Shown: in pieces, positions 35,845 through 44,165 of the stretch
Layout: each line of letters begins with the position of its first letter
How positions within the stretch are numbered: position 1 is the first letter of the stretch
DNA from: Paludibacteraceae bacterium
GTDB taxonomy: Bacteria > Bacteroidota > Bacteroidia > Bacteroidales > Paludibacteraceae
Assembly: GCA_016292775.1 (NCBI GenBank)
Contig: JAEDFN010000008.1
Coordinates: forward strand, 1-50,577
Length of the DNA: 50,577 nt
Direction of reading: 5' to 3'
Notes under the pieces: model-generated
Seen by the model: only the letters and a program-made list of their open reading frames with translations
The model's database searches: none
What the model was told of the DNA's origin: nothing
Position numbers and translations under genes: made by a program

Positions 35845-37098
35845 TTAAGCGTTTTCTACTAAATCAACAGTGTGAGAAGTAGCTTTACCATTATCCCAAA
35901 CTACAGTAATAGTAGCTTTGTAAACTTTACCGTTAGTAACTTTGATATTACCTCCATTATCTGTAAAGTTTTCAGTATCACCGGTAAGAGTAAATGCACC
36001 CCAACCTAACCAAGCACCATTGAAGCGATATTTGAATTCTTTACCCTCGAGGAAGTCGATTTCGTCGATAGTATAAACATAAGTACCATTGAGAGTAGTA
36101 GCGTCGAAATTAGAAAGTTCTGCATTGAGTTCAGCTTTAGTAATACCTTCTACAGGATCGCACCATTCTGATTCAGTAGCGAAAGCACTTCCAGAGAAAC
36201 CAACTACGAAAGTAGCAGGGTCTTCGATAACTACTTCACCATATTCGATAGTATAATCGAAGCTATCACCGATATTACCGGCTTTAAGGTTCCAGTTCAA
36301 AGTAATTTTAACGTTTTTACCTGAGTTAAGAGGGAGGTTACCACCACCAGGTTTAAGAGTACCCTCTTTATCGCCGGCACCTAAGTTAGTATTAGCTTTG
36401 ATGAATCTTTCGTCGTTATCAGCAGTAGGATCGGCAACTTCGTTAAGTTCGATTTTCCAACCATTACCATAAGCGAATTTCCATTCACCTGTAGCAGTTT
36501 CTTCGATATCAACAGTGAAAGACATGTTTGTTTTGTTGAATTCAGAAGCTTTCATTGCAGTGAATCCCCAACTATTCATACCACCACGAACACCCCAAGT
36601 AACAGGAGCGATGATGATAGATTTATCAGCGAGTTTACCATCTTTGTTCAAGTCGAGAACGATATGATAAAGGCCTGATTCTGCAACTTGCATAGTAGTA
36701 TTTTCAGTCATAACACCACGAAGGATAGTGATATTAGGTTGGTCGCGAACATTACCACCTTCTGCGTTAGCGAGGTTTACTTCACTAAGAGTAGCACCAT
36801 AGTTTGTTTCAGTAGCACCTTCTTTAAGAACGAGGCTGAAAGGTTTGCCACCTTCGAGGGCGATATATTTCTCATAAAGACCATCGCGAATTTCGTTAGA
36901 AGAGTTCTCGTTGTAACCAGGAGACATAACGCTAAGGTCAGCACCTTCAGAAGTTAAAGTAGGAACATTAGTAGCCTCACCAATAACGTAGAAACCATCA
37001 TAAACGATAGTTGTAGGAGGTACAGGTGGGTGTGGACAAGCTGTAAAAAGCATAGTTACGGCTGCTAAAATAGCAGCGAAAAATGAAAATTTTTTCAT
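35845..37098 (-). CDS. SusE/SusF-like outer-membrane lipoprotein
   Basis: The 417-residue protein has a lipoprotein signal with lipobox FTAC (Cys21) and a proline-rich spacer (PHPPVPPTT). The mature part is beta-rich with two or three related segments, including FYVIGEATNVPTL, and GGMNSWGFTAMKASEFNKT with a tryptophan-containing NSWGF, as in SusE/SusF starch-binding modules. It is the third gene after susC and susD in the same direction, the position taken by surface glycan-binding proteins. The ligand cannot be inferred. A 13-base inverted repeat in the 176-base gap before it may lower its expression. Confidence 0.78.
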   Translation of the reverse strand: MKKFSFFAAILAAVTMLFTACPHPPVPPTTIVYDGFYVIGEATNVPTLTSEGADLSVMSPGYNENSSNEIRDGLYEKYIALEGGKPFSLVLKEGATETNYGATLSEVNLANAEGGNVRDQPNITILRGVMTENTTMQVAESGLYHIVLDLNKDGKLADKSIIIAPVTWGVRGGMNSWGFTAMKASEFNKTNMSFTVDIEETATGEWKFAYGNGWKIELNEVADPTADNDERFIKANTNLGAGDKEGTLKPGGGNLPLNSGKNVKITLNWNLKAGNIGDSFDYTIEYGEVVIEDPATFVVGFSGSAFATESEWCDPVEGITKAELNAELSNFDATTLNGTYVYTIDEIDFLEGKEFKYRFNGAWLGWGAFTLTGDTENFTDNGGNIKVTNGKVYKATITVVWDNGKATSHTVDLVENA

Positions 37099-37153
37099 AA
37101 TTAATATAATTTAAAAAATTAATAAAGTTATTAAGTTCTGATTTTAAATTATA

Positions 37154-37205
37154 CTTTATTAGGCTGTCGCTCAATATTAGACAACCGAGGGTCAGCCTAA
37201 TAAAG
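37154..37205 (-). promoter_or_regulatory. Long perfect inverted repeat between susD and the susE/F-like gene
   Basis: CTTTATTAGGCTG (37154-37166) is exactly complementary to CAGCCTAATAAAG (37193-37205) over 13 bases with a 26-base loop. On the minus strand it is not followed by a T run, so it fits mRNA processing or partial attenuation better than full termination. Confidence 0.7.
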
Positions 37206-37274
37206 CATAAAAAAGGATTAAAATATCAAGTAATCGCGTCCGTTACGCAATAAAATAACGAAACGATAATTCGA

Positions 37275-38816
37275 TTATTTCCAATTATTTTGTGTATAAA
37301 CACCAGGGTTAGCATCGAGCACCCATTGAGGGATAGGGTAAATGCAACGGTTAGGAGATTGAGGATCTATAAATTCCCAACCACCGAGGTGGAATTTACC
37401 GAAACGGATAAGGTCTTGACGGCGGTGACCCTCCCAAGCGAGTTCACGACCGCGCTCATCGAGGAGCTCATCGAGTGTAAGTTCAGAGAGAGTATATTCT
37501 TTTAATCCGGCACGAGTATGCACTTCATTTACAAGGTCAAGAGCTTCGGCAGTAGCAGAACCACCATTGATACGCATAAGAGCTTCGGCTTTCATAAGGA
37601 GTACATCAGCATAACGATATAGAGGGAAGTCGCTATTAGCATGGTGGTCGATACCCGGTTCGATTTCGAACTTCACGAAACGAGCGCCTTCGAAAGTATT
37701 TGCTGCAGTAGGGTCCTGAAGAGTAGTCACTTGAGGTACGATAATAGCAGGAGCATCGGTATATGCGGCGTTAGAATAAGTAAGCACTTGACCATCTTTC
37801 TCGATAGGGCCAACAAACCATTGAGCTTTACGGAGGTCATCGTCGGCATATTTATTATAGAAAGACTCGAGAGTACAAGGACCATTCCAAGTTTCGGTAG
37901 TGAAACCATACACCTGTTGATGCACATAGTGCAGAGTCATAAGGTGGAACATATTACCATTAGCATAAGTAGCATCGAATACGATAGGGAAAATAATTTC
38001 AGGATTACCAACATTATCTTTTTTGAAAGCAGAGAAGTAATCTTTATTCACAACATATCCGTAACCGCCATTAATGATACTATCGCAATAAGCGGCAGCC
38101 TCAGTCCAACGAGGAGTACCGGTATATACTTCTGCATTAAGATACAACTTAGCAAGAATCATATAAGCAACAGGGCGGGTCATAGAACCATAACGCACGC
38201 TATTATCGAGGTTAGGTATACATTGAAGGAGTTGACTCTCGATCCATTCGAATACCTCTTTACGTGTGTATTGTTTAAGTTCCATTTTTTCACCATTATC
38301 GTCGATAGAGACATTAGCATAGAGGTCCATAGCAAGTAAGTGGTAGAAAGCGCGAAGAGTACGAGCCTCGGCGATACCGGCTTTTTGCACTTCGTTATAA
38401 AGGCTTTCGTCTTCACCGGCGATTTCGTAGATATTATTGATAACGTTATTACACTTAGCAACGCCACCATAAGCGAAACTCCAGCCATTATTAACATCAC
38501 GAGTATTCTCTTCCCAAGTATGTTTATGCATAGCCATAGGGACTCCGTTATCGAACCAGTCGGTACCACGAGTAGGCACAACGCACTCGTCGGAAGTATA
38601 TTCTTGCATAGACCAGTATCCTTCGCGGTAAACATATCCATACTCACCGGCGAGGTTAGCATAAGCATTAGCGATAAGGGTACTGAATTGCTCATTAGTA
38701 GTAAAATAGTTATCCTTCAAGACATCGGTATAAATTTCCGGTTCGAGGTCGGTACAAGAAGGCATAACTGCAGCTGCGATAACAGCCAAACTTAAAAATA
38801 TTTTTTTCAGTTTCAT
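37275..38816 (-). CDS. RagB/SusD family nutrient-uptake lipoprotein
   Basis: SusD-type proteins cap the SusC channel on the cell surface and bind its ligand. From the ATG at 38816 the protein has 513 residues, with lipobox MPSC (Cys21) and the family body: YREGYWSMQEYTSDECVVPTR near the start, TPR-like helices, and the C-terminal RHRRQDLIRFGKF-type segment (WEGHRRQDLIRFGKFHLGG) followed by YPIPQWVLDANP. A longer start at 38837 would overlap the susC stop and adds no signal features, so it is not used. It directly follows susC. The ligand is unknown because no glycoside hydrolase or peptidase is encoded beside the pair. Confidence 0.93.
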   Translation of the reverse strand: MKLKKIFLSLAVIAAAVMPSCTDLEPEIYTDVLKDNYFTTNEQFSTLIANAYANLAGEYGYVYREGYWSMQEYTSDECVVPTRGTDWFDNGVPMAMHKHTWEENTRDVNNGWSFAYGGVAKCNNVINNIYEIAGEDESLYNEVQKAGIAEARTLRAFYHLLAMDLYANVSIDDNGEKMELKQYTRKEVFEWIESQLLQCIPNLDNSVRYGSMTRPVAYMILAKLYLNAEVYTGTPRWTEAAAYCDSIINGGYGYVVNKDYFSAFKKDNVGNPEIIFPIVFDATYANGNMFHLMTLHYVHQQVYGFTTETWNGPCTLESFYNKYADDDLRKAQWFVGPIEKDGQVLTYSNAAYTDAPAIIVPQVTTLQDPTAANTFEGARFVKFEIEPGIDHHANSDFPLYRYADVLLMKAEALMRINGGSATAEALDLVNEVHTRAGLKEYTLSELTLDELLDERGRELAWEGHRRQDLIRFGKFHLGGWEFIDPQSPNRCIYPIPQWVLDANPGVYTQNNWK

Positions 38817-38836
38817 AAATAATACTCCTTTAATCA

Positions 38837-41800
38837 TTAAAATTTAAATTGAAGACCGAGATTGAAACCTCTTTGAGTTGGGTAATAAGAACGACCGTCG
38901 AATCCCGGAGTAAGTCCTGACATGCTGACAGCAGCAGGGTCGTGACCGGAATAACCGGTAATAGTGAATAAGTTTTGAGCGGTGAAATATACTCTGATAT
39001 AGTGAATCCATTTAGAGAATTTTTCACCGAGTTTAGGAGTATAACCTATAGTAAGGTCGTTTAATTTGAAATAAGAAGCATTTTCGAGGTAGAAATCAGA
39101 GAAACGGCGGATAGAGGCCTTGTCAGAGCCTGAAGTAATCCAGTTTGTAAGTTTTGCAGCTTCGCCTTCGAAAGCGGATTGCAAACAGTTTTCTACACCA
39201 CGAGTATTCTCATAGAAGTATCTTGTTTCGTTAAAGATAAGACCACCGATTTGACCTCTGAAGTTAAGACCAAGGTCGAACTCTTTGTAAGTAAGAGTAG
39301 TACTCAAGCCGAAAGTAACAAAAGGTTGAGCATTACCGATAATCATACGATCGGATTCGGTAGGGTTTTTAGTGTAACCGCCGGCAGGGGTAGAGAAAAT
39401 CCAATCTCCATTTTCATCTATAGTATAGAATTTGTAGCCATAGAAGTTACCGATAGGTTGACCTTCGGCGAGACGCATAGTATAGCTACCCGTTTCACCA
39501 TCACCGGAAGAGATATAACCGGTATTAACATAAGACTCTACACCTTCGGTACCATATTGTTCACCTGTAATACGCACCACTTTGTTATTGTTCCAAGCGG
39601 CATTTAAGCTAATATCCCAGTTCCAATTTTTAGTACGAATAGGGGTACCATTTAATTGAAGTTCTACACCATAGTTATAAATTTGTCCGTAGTTATCCCA
39701 TCTTTTTCCGTAAGGATAAGGAGGCATAGGAACGTCGTATTCATAGAGGAGGTCGGTAGTATTACGGAAATATAAGTCGAGGGAACCGGTGAAGCGGTTT
39801 TTGAAAGTAGCGAAATCGTAACCGAGGTTGAACTCGTGTTTTTCTTCCCAACGGATAGTAGGGTTTACGTTAGAAGTAGGGCCCCAAGGTTGGATAAATT
39901 GACCATTACTGAAGATATAATCGCCACCTGCACCAACTGTCATAAGATATAAGTAAGAAGAGCCCGGCATATTACCGGTAACACCATAACCGAAACGGAG
40001 TTTCATATCATCGAGGTTATCGTATTGAGCCATAAAGTCTTCGCCTGCGATATTCCAGCTTGCGGAAATAGAAGGGAACACACCCCAACGGCCGAGAGTT
40101 TTGCTTGCTTCTTTACCGAATTTTGAAGAGCCTTCGAAACGAACGGAAGCACTGAGGAAATAGCGTTGATCGTAGTTATACATCACGCGGGCAAAGAAAG
40201 AAGCGAGTTTATCTTTATATTTACTTGAGCTCATTTGGAGGTTGTCGCCAACAGGATTTTTAAGGCTTTGACCGAGACCCATGTTGTTATAGAGGAGTTC
40301 ATCGAGAGGGAAATCGGTATTTTGCATACTAAAGGCTTGGTTGAGCTCTGTTTGGTAGCTTTGGCCAATCATAGCTTGGAAGCTGTGGGCGCCCCATTGG
40401 TCGAAATATTGGAGAGTATTCTCTACTACTTGTTGAGTATAAGCGGCATAAGATTGGTTAGCTACACCATTCTTACCGGCAACCTCACGAAGAGTACTTT
40501 TTTGGAATTTACCATTCCAAACAGTTTTATTTTGGATAGAATAGAAAGTAGAGAATTTGAGACCCTCGATAATATTAAGAGTAGCTCTTACGCTACCGAT
40601 AATAGCTTGATCTTTTTGGTCGTTAGTAGTTTGTTCGATATCTGAAACAGGGTTACGAGTATAGAAGTTATCAGACTCGAAATAGCCGCCATATTTTTCG
40701 AATTTAGGGTCGTCAGACTTGATAGGCATTGTTGGGTTTGAACGAACAGCTTGGTTAAAGTTGTCGTAATTAGCCCATGCTTTAGTAGAAGTAGTATAAG
40801 AGAAGTCGTAAGCTATTTCGAGGCGTTTGTTGAACGCTTTTTGGTTTGCAGCGAAACGACCGTTGATTTCTTCATAGTTGGATTTAAGGGCAATACCTTG
40901 TAAGCCACGATATCCACCTGAAGCGCGGAAATTGAAGTTTTCGTTACCGCCGGAGATAGAAACATTATGAGTATGGCTGATAGGAGTACGAGTAATAGCC
41001 TTCATCCAATCGGTATCAGCGCCATAATCAACACCAAGACCTTTAGAAACCATAAGTTCGCGATATTGTTGAGCATTAAGGACTTTCGGAGCATCAGCGA
41101 TAACACCTGTAGAAACAGTACCATTATATTCTGCGTGGAATTTACCATCTTTAGAGCCGCGGCGGGTAGTAATAAGGATAACGCCGGCATTGGCACGGGT
41201 ACCATAGATAGCGGCAGCAGAACCATCCTTAAGCACGTCGATAGACTCGATATCTGAAGGGAGTACTGAAGAGAGGTCGCCACCAGGCACACCATCGATA
41301 ACGTAAAGAGGAGAAGCGGAACCACTGAGGGAACCAACACCACGGAGTTGAACATCGTAGCTGTTTTGAGCAGGGTCGTCACCACCATTTTTGATGATAG
41401 TAAGACCGGCTACTTTACCTTGGATAAGACCCATAGGGTTTGCAGTAACACCCTTGTTAAAAGATTCGGATTTAACGCTGGAAATAGAACCGGTAATCTC
41501 CTTTTTGGTTTGAGAACCATAACCGACAGCCACCACCTCTTCAAGAGTATAAGTATCCTCTTTCATTACGAGGTTGTATGTTTGGTCGGAATTAGCAACA
41601 AATTCTTCGGTAATATATCCGATGTAGCTAAATACCAGAGTAGCACCTTTGTCTACTTTGAGGGTATATTTACCATCGAAATCAGTTACTGTACCATTAG
41701 AAGTACCTTTTTCGAGAATAGCGGCACCGATAACGGTTTCGCCATTTTGATCAGTCACAGTACCTTGTACGGTAACCTTCTGAGCCATCGCCATGGAAGT

Positions 41801-41857
41801 CAATGACAAGAGAACGACAGCCATCAAAATACTTTTAAGTTTGTTTCCTAACAACAT
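38837..41857 (-). CDS. SusC/RagA family TonB-linked outer-membrane transporter
   Basis: The protein imports glycans, oligopeptides or similar ligands through the outer membrane with SusD, powered by TonB. From the ATG at 41857 it has 1006 residues: signal peptide to about 25 (SMAMAQ), a CarboxypepD_reg-like domain (about 28-105, VQGTVTDQNGETVIGAAI), the SusC signature EEVVAVGYGSQTKKEITGS, a plug with LRGVGSLSGSASPLYVIDGVPGG, and a 22-strand barrel ending in NLGLQFKF. The frame is open for 79 codons further upstream, but those are low-complexity and precede the signal peptide. A -7 box at 42062-42055 on the minus strand implies a leader of about 190 bases with a hairpin in it. Confidence 0.94.
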   Translation of the reverse strand: MLLGNKLKSILMAVVLLSLTSMAMAQKVTVQGTVTDQNGETVIGAAILEKGTSNGTVTDFDGKYTLKVDKGATLVFSYIGYITEEFVANSDQTYNLVMKEDTYTLEEVVAVGYGSQTKKEITGSISSVKSESFNKGVTANPMGLIQGKVAGLTIIKNGGDDPAQNSYDVQLRGVGSLSGSASPLYVIDGVPGGDLSSVLPSDIESIDVLKDGSAAAIYGTRANAGVILITTRRGSKDGKFHAEYNGTVSTGVIADAPKVLNAQQYRELMVSKGLGVDYGADTDWMKAITRTPISHTHNVSISGGNENFNFRASGGYRGLQGIALKSNYEEINGRFAANQKAFNKRLEIAYDFSYTTSTKAWANYDNFNQAVRSNPTMPIKSDDPKFEKYGGYFESDNFYTRNPVSDIEQTTNDQKDQAIIGSVRATLNIIEGLKFSTFYSIQNKTVWNGKFQKSTLREVAGKNGVANQSYAAYTQQVVENTLQYFDQWGAHSFQAMIGQSYQTELNQAFSMQNTDFPLDELLYNNMGLGQSLKNPVGDNLQMSSSKYKDKLASFFARVMYNYDQRYFLSASVRFEGSSKFGKEASKTLGRWGVFPSISASWNIAGEDFMAQYDNLDDMKLRFGYGVTGNMPGSSYLYLMTVGAGGDYIFSNGQFIQPWGPTSNVNPTIRWEEKHEFNLGYDFATFKNRFTGSLDLYFRNTTDLLYEYDVPMPPYPYGKRWDNYGQIYNYGVELQLNGTPIRTKNWNWDISLNAAWNNNKVVRITGEQYGTEGVESYVNTGYISSGDGETGSYTMRLAEGQPIGNFYGYKFYTIDENGDWIFSTPAGGYTKNPTESDRMIIGNAQPFVTFGLSTTLTYKEFDLGLNFRGQIGGLIFNETRYFYENTRGVENCLQSAFEGEAAKLTNWITSGSDKASIRRFSDFYLENASYFKLNDLTIGYTPKLGEKFSKWIHYIRVYFTAQNLFTITGYSGHDPAAVSMSGLTPGFDGRSYYPTQRGFNLGLQFKF

Positions 41858-41991
41858 AATATCATTTTTATTCGTGTAATATAAATTTAATTCCAGCAAA
41901 AAAAATGTTACTGCGTATAATAGACGCACTATTACATAACAGAAAAATAAAATAAAAAGGGTAAAATTTCCGAATAATAAATTACACAGAA

Positions 41992-42017
41992 ACGAAGGCA
42001 ATTCACCCTTGCCTCGT
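41992..42017 (-). promoter_or_regulatory. Hairpin in the predicted susC leader
   Basis: ACGAAGGCAA (41992-42001) pairs with TTGCCTCGT (42009-42017) with one bulged base around TTCACCC. It lies between the presumed start near 42048 and the ATG at 41857. T runs flank it on both strands, so it could act as an attenuator. Confidence 0.5.
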
Positions 42018-42054
42018 TTTATAATTACATTATATATAAAAGAAATTACCAATG

Positions 42055-42062
42055 CAAATTTA
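42055..42062 (-). promoter_or_regulatory. -7 element for the sus-like operon
   Basis: TAAATTTG on the minus strand matches TAnnTTTG. No exact TTTG lies 19-20 bases further upstream. No ECF sigma factor, anti-sigma or hybrid sensor gene is adjacent. Confidence 0.5.
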
Positions 42063-42360
42063 ATACTTTTTTGAGAAATGTAAATCACAGACACAATATT
42101 TTTCTGCTTTTTTACGTTTGAACGAATTAAATTAATGAAAAGTTGTTAATTTACAGCGGTTTATTTTTTTGAATCATTAAAAAAAAGCGTATAATTTTTC
42201 ATCAAAAGAGGGTATAAGCCCTAAAATTATATTACCAAAACCATACAAAACGATAAAATTTTGTAAAAAAAAACGAGAAACATACTCACGAAATTTCAAA
42301 GAAAATCGCTGAAATATCCACACATCTTGCTCACAATTGATATTCCTAAATTATATATCC

Positions 42361-42561
42361 CTAATTTAAATTAAAAAAAACATTGTAATAATATAGAAAA
42401 TAGATATATGGATTTTCGAAATCTTTTAAACTCATTAAATATCCTTTGTCACGCGACGATACTCTACAAAATTGCTTATCATAAAAAAAGCAGCCTCCTC
42501 GATAAATATGATATGAACCTCTTTTAGGACCGGCAGGATAATAATTTTTTACACAAAACAA
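42361..42561 (-). pseudogene. Remnant of a formylglycine-generating enzyme/SUMF1-type gene
   Basis: The minus-strand frame from 42561 encodes YPAGPKRGSYHIYRGG, then CRVSSRD, which matches the C-terminal hallmark of the FGE-sulfatase/SUMF1 family (roughly PxGPxxGSYRVxRGGSW...CRVSxR). The N-terminal three-quarters of such a protein are missing; the frame starts with TTG just after a TAA, and the usual GFRL ending is absent. No promoter is seen. It is best read as a broken gene end and not as a functional 66-residue protein. Confidence 0.55.
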
Positions 42562-42601
42562 TTATAAACTATTGCTGTTTAATATTATTATGAGTAAAAA
42601 T

Positions 42602-42687
42602 CGGGCTGACATATCTCTGAAATAGATCCCGAAAAGTTTGTCAAAACAAAAAGTATCAGGAGCACTTCGGTGAGATGTATCAGCCCG
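42602..42687 (-). terminator. Structured 3' region of pyrH, probable terminator
   Basis: CGGGCTGA (42602-42609) pairs with TCAGCCCG (42680-42687). ATCTC (42613-42617) and GAGAT (42672-42676) extend the stem after one mismatch and one wobble. On the minus strand the right arm is followed by ATTTTTAC, so termination is plausible. The 54-base internal region can fold further, including CAC-TTCG-GTG (42663-42672), a UUCG-like loop; this is larger than a simple terminator. Confidence 0.6.
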
Positions 42688-42697
42688 GTTTATCTCA

Positions 42698-43405
42698 TCA
42701 ATTATGCACAACGGTGCCTATATTTTCGCCATTGATAACCTTTTTAAGGTTACCGACAACATCCATATTAAAGACGATAATCGGCAAGTTATTTTCTTTG
42801 CACATAGTAGTAGCTGTAAGGTCCATGACTTTAAGACCACGGTTATAAATTTCGTCGAAAGTGATATCTTGGAATTTGACGGCATCAGGAACTTTTTCTG
42901 GGTCGGCAGTATATATACCATCAACGCGCGTGCCTTTAAACATAGCATCGGCAGCTATTTCGATACCGCGGAGAGAAGCCCCGGTATCGGTAGTGAAATA
43001 AGGGTTTCCGGTACCGGCAGAGAAAATAACCACTTCGCCGCGTTCGAGAGCCTCTACCGCCTTATCGCGGGTATAGAATTCACCGATAGGCTCCATACGA
43101 ACGGCGGTAAGCACTTTAGTTTTAACCTTTATAGATTCGAGAGCAGAAGCGAGAGCGAGCGAGTTTATTACGGTAGCAAGCATACCCATCTGGTCACCCT
43201 TCACGCGATCGTAACCACGTCCGGCACCTGACAAGCCACGGAAGATATTACCACCACCGATAACGATAGCGACCTGCACGCCCATATTAGCTATTTCGGC
43301 AATTTGAGAGGCGTATTCCGACAAACGAACGTCATCAATACCATGTTTTTTCTCTCCCATAAGTGACTCACCACTTAATTTCAATAATATTCTATTGTAT
43401 TTCAT
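42698..43405 (-). CDS. pyrH: UMP kinase PyrH
   Basis: PyrH phosphorylates UMP to UDP for pyrimidine nucleotide supply in the cytoplasm. From the ATG at 43405 the protein has 235 residues of the amino-acid kinase fold. It contains KLSGESLMG at the N-terminus, VIGGGNIFRG for the phosphate site, and DGIYTADPEK, plus the UMP-binding TGNPYFTTDTGASLRG segment. An upstream start at 43456 would overlap kdsB and lacks family similarity, so it is rejected. It is the last gene of the operon, five bases after the kdsB stop. The common neighbour frr is not present. Confidence 0.96.
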   Translation of the reverse strand: MKYNRILLKLSGESLMGEKKHGIDDVRLSEYASQIAEIANMGVQVAIVIGGGNIFRGLSGAGRGYDRVKGDQMGMLATVINSLALASALESIKVKTKVLTAVRMEPIGEFYTRDKAVEALERGEVVIFSAGTGNPYFTTDTGASLRGIEIAADAMFKGTRVDGIYTADPEKVPDAVKFQDITFDEIYNRGLKVMDLTATTMCKENNLPIIVFNMDVVGNLKKVINGENIGTVVHN

Positions 43406-43409
43406 TGTA

Positions 43410-44165
43410 TTATATTTTAAGATGTTTAATATATTCTTCTGCAGCCGCCAAATCATCCGGGGTATCGATACCTATTGTTTCGATATCTGTAACGGCGGTT
43501 TTAATTTTCAAGCCATTTTCGAGCCAACGGAGTTGCTCTAAAGACTCTGCCAATTCGAGAGGAGTTTGTTTTAATTGCGACACTTTTTTAAGCACCTCGG
43601 CACGGAAAGCATAAACTCCGATATGCTTATAATACGTATTTTTTGAGCTCCAAAGATCTTTTTCCACACCACGCAGGAAAGGGATTACGCTACGGGAAAA
43701 GTATACTGCTTCGCCATTAAAATTGACAATAGCCTTTGGAGTATTTGGGTCTGCCATAACGCTATAAGGAGTGCCGGGCACAAAAGGTTTTATCAAAGTA
43801 GCGATGTCGACGGTAGGGTCGGAGAAGCAATTTTTAAGAGCCTCCAGCTGTGCGGGATTGATAAAAGGTTCGTCGCCTTGAATATTTATAACCACATCGG
43901 CCTCGACACCGAAGTTAGTATAAGCTTCGTTACAACGGTCGGTACCGGTACGATGTTCGGAAGAAGTCATCACCACATTGCCCCCGAAAGAGCGTACTGT
44001 ATTAAAAATTTGCTCGTTATCAGTAGCCACCACCAAATTGGGCAACGCTTTAGAGGCATTATGATAAACGTGCCAAATAACAGGTTTTCCGGCTAATAGA
44101 GCAAGAGGCTTTGCTGGGAAGCGAGTTGATGCATATCTTGCCGGTATTATTCCTAAAAATTTCAT
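43410..44165 (-). CDS. kdsB: 3-deoxy-manno-octulosonate cytidylyltransferase KdsB
   Basis: KdsB activates Kdo with CTP to CMP-Kdo for the inner core of LPS. The 251-residue protein begins MKFLGIIPARYASTRFPAKP, the nucleotide-binding loop of the family, and has SSEHRTGTDRCNEA and NIQGDEPFI, the metal and CTP contacts. The length is normal. The ATG overlaps the stop of the GHL10 gene by four bases. The genes before it are envelope-related but not LPS enzymes. Confidence 0.96.
   Translation of the reverse strand: MKFLGIIPARYASTRFPAKPLALLAGKPVIWHVYHNASKALPNLVVATDNEQIFNTVRSFGGNVVMTSSEHRTGTDRCNEAYTNFGVEADVVINIQGDEPFINPAQLEALKNCFSDPTVDIATLIKPFVPGTPYSVMADPNTPKAIVNFNGEAVYFSRSVIPFLRGVEKDLWSSKNTYYKHIGVYAFRAEVLKKVSQLKQTPLELAESLEQLRWLENGLKIKTAVTDIETIGIDTPDDLAAAEEYIKHLKI

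Larger units (their letters stand above)
41858..42697. other. 840-base gap between susC and pyrH
   Basis: This AT-rich gap contains the presumed susC promoter and leader, a nested hairpin (42190-42231), a remnant of a formylglycine-generating-type gene on the minus strand (42361-42561) and a large foldable region after pyrH (42602-42687). I see no intact gene. The remainder has no recognisable structure beyond A and T runs. Confidence 0.6.

Noticed and set aside
38180..38695. A 171-codon minus-strand open frame within susD
   Set aside because: It is a shifted frame of susD with low-complexity, leucine- and serine-rich text and no recognisable domain.
41858..42094. N-terminal extension of the SusC protein
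   Set aside because: The extra 79 codons precede a good signal peptide and lie in the leader region. The ATG at 41857 gives the normal domain start.
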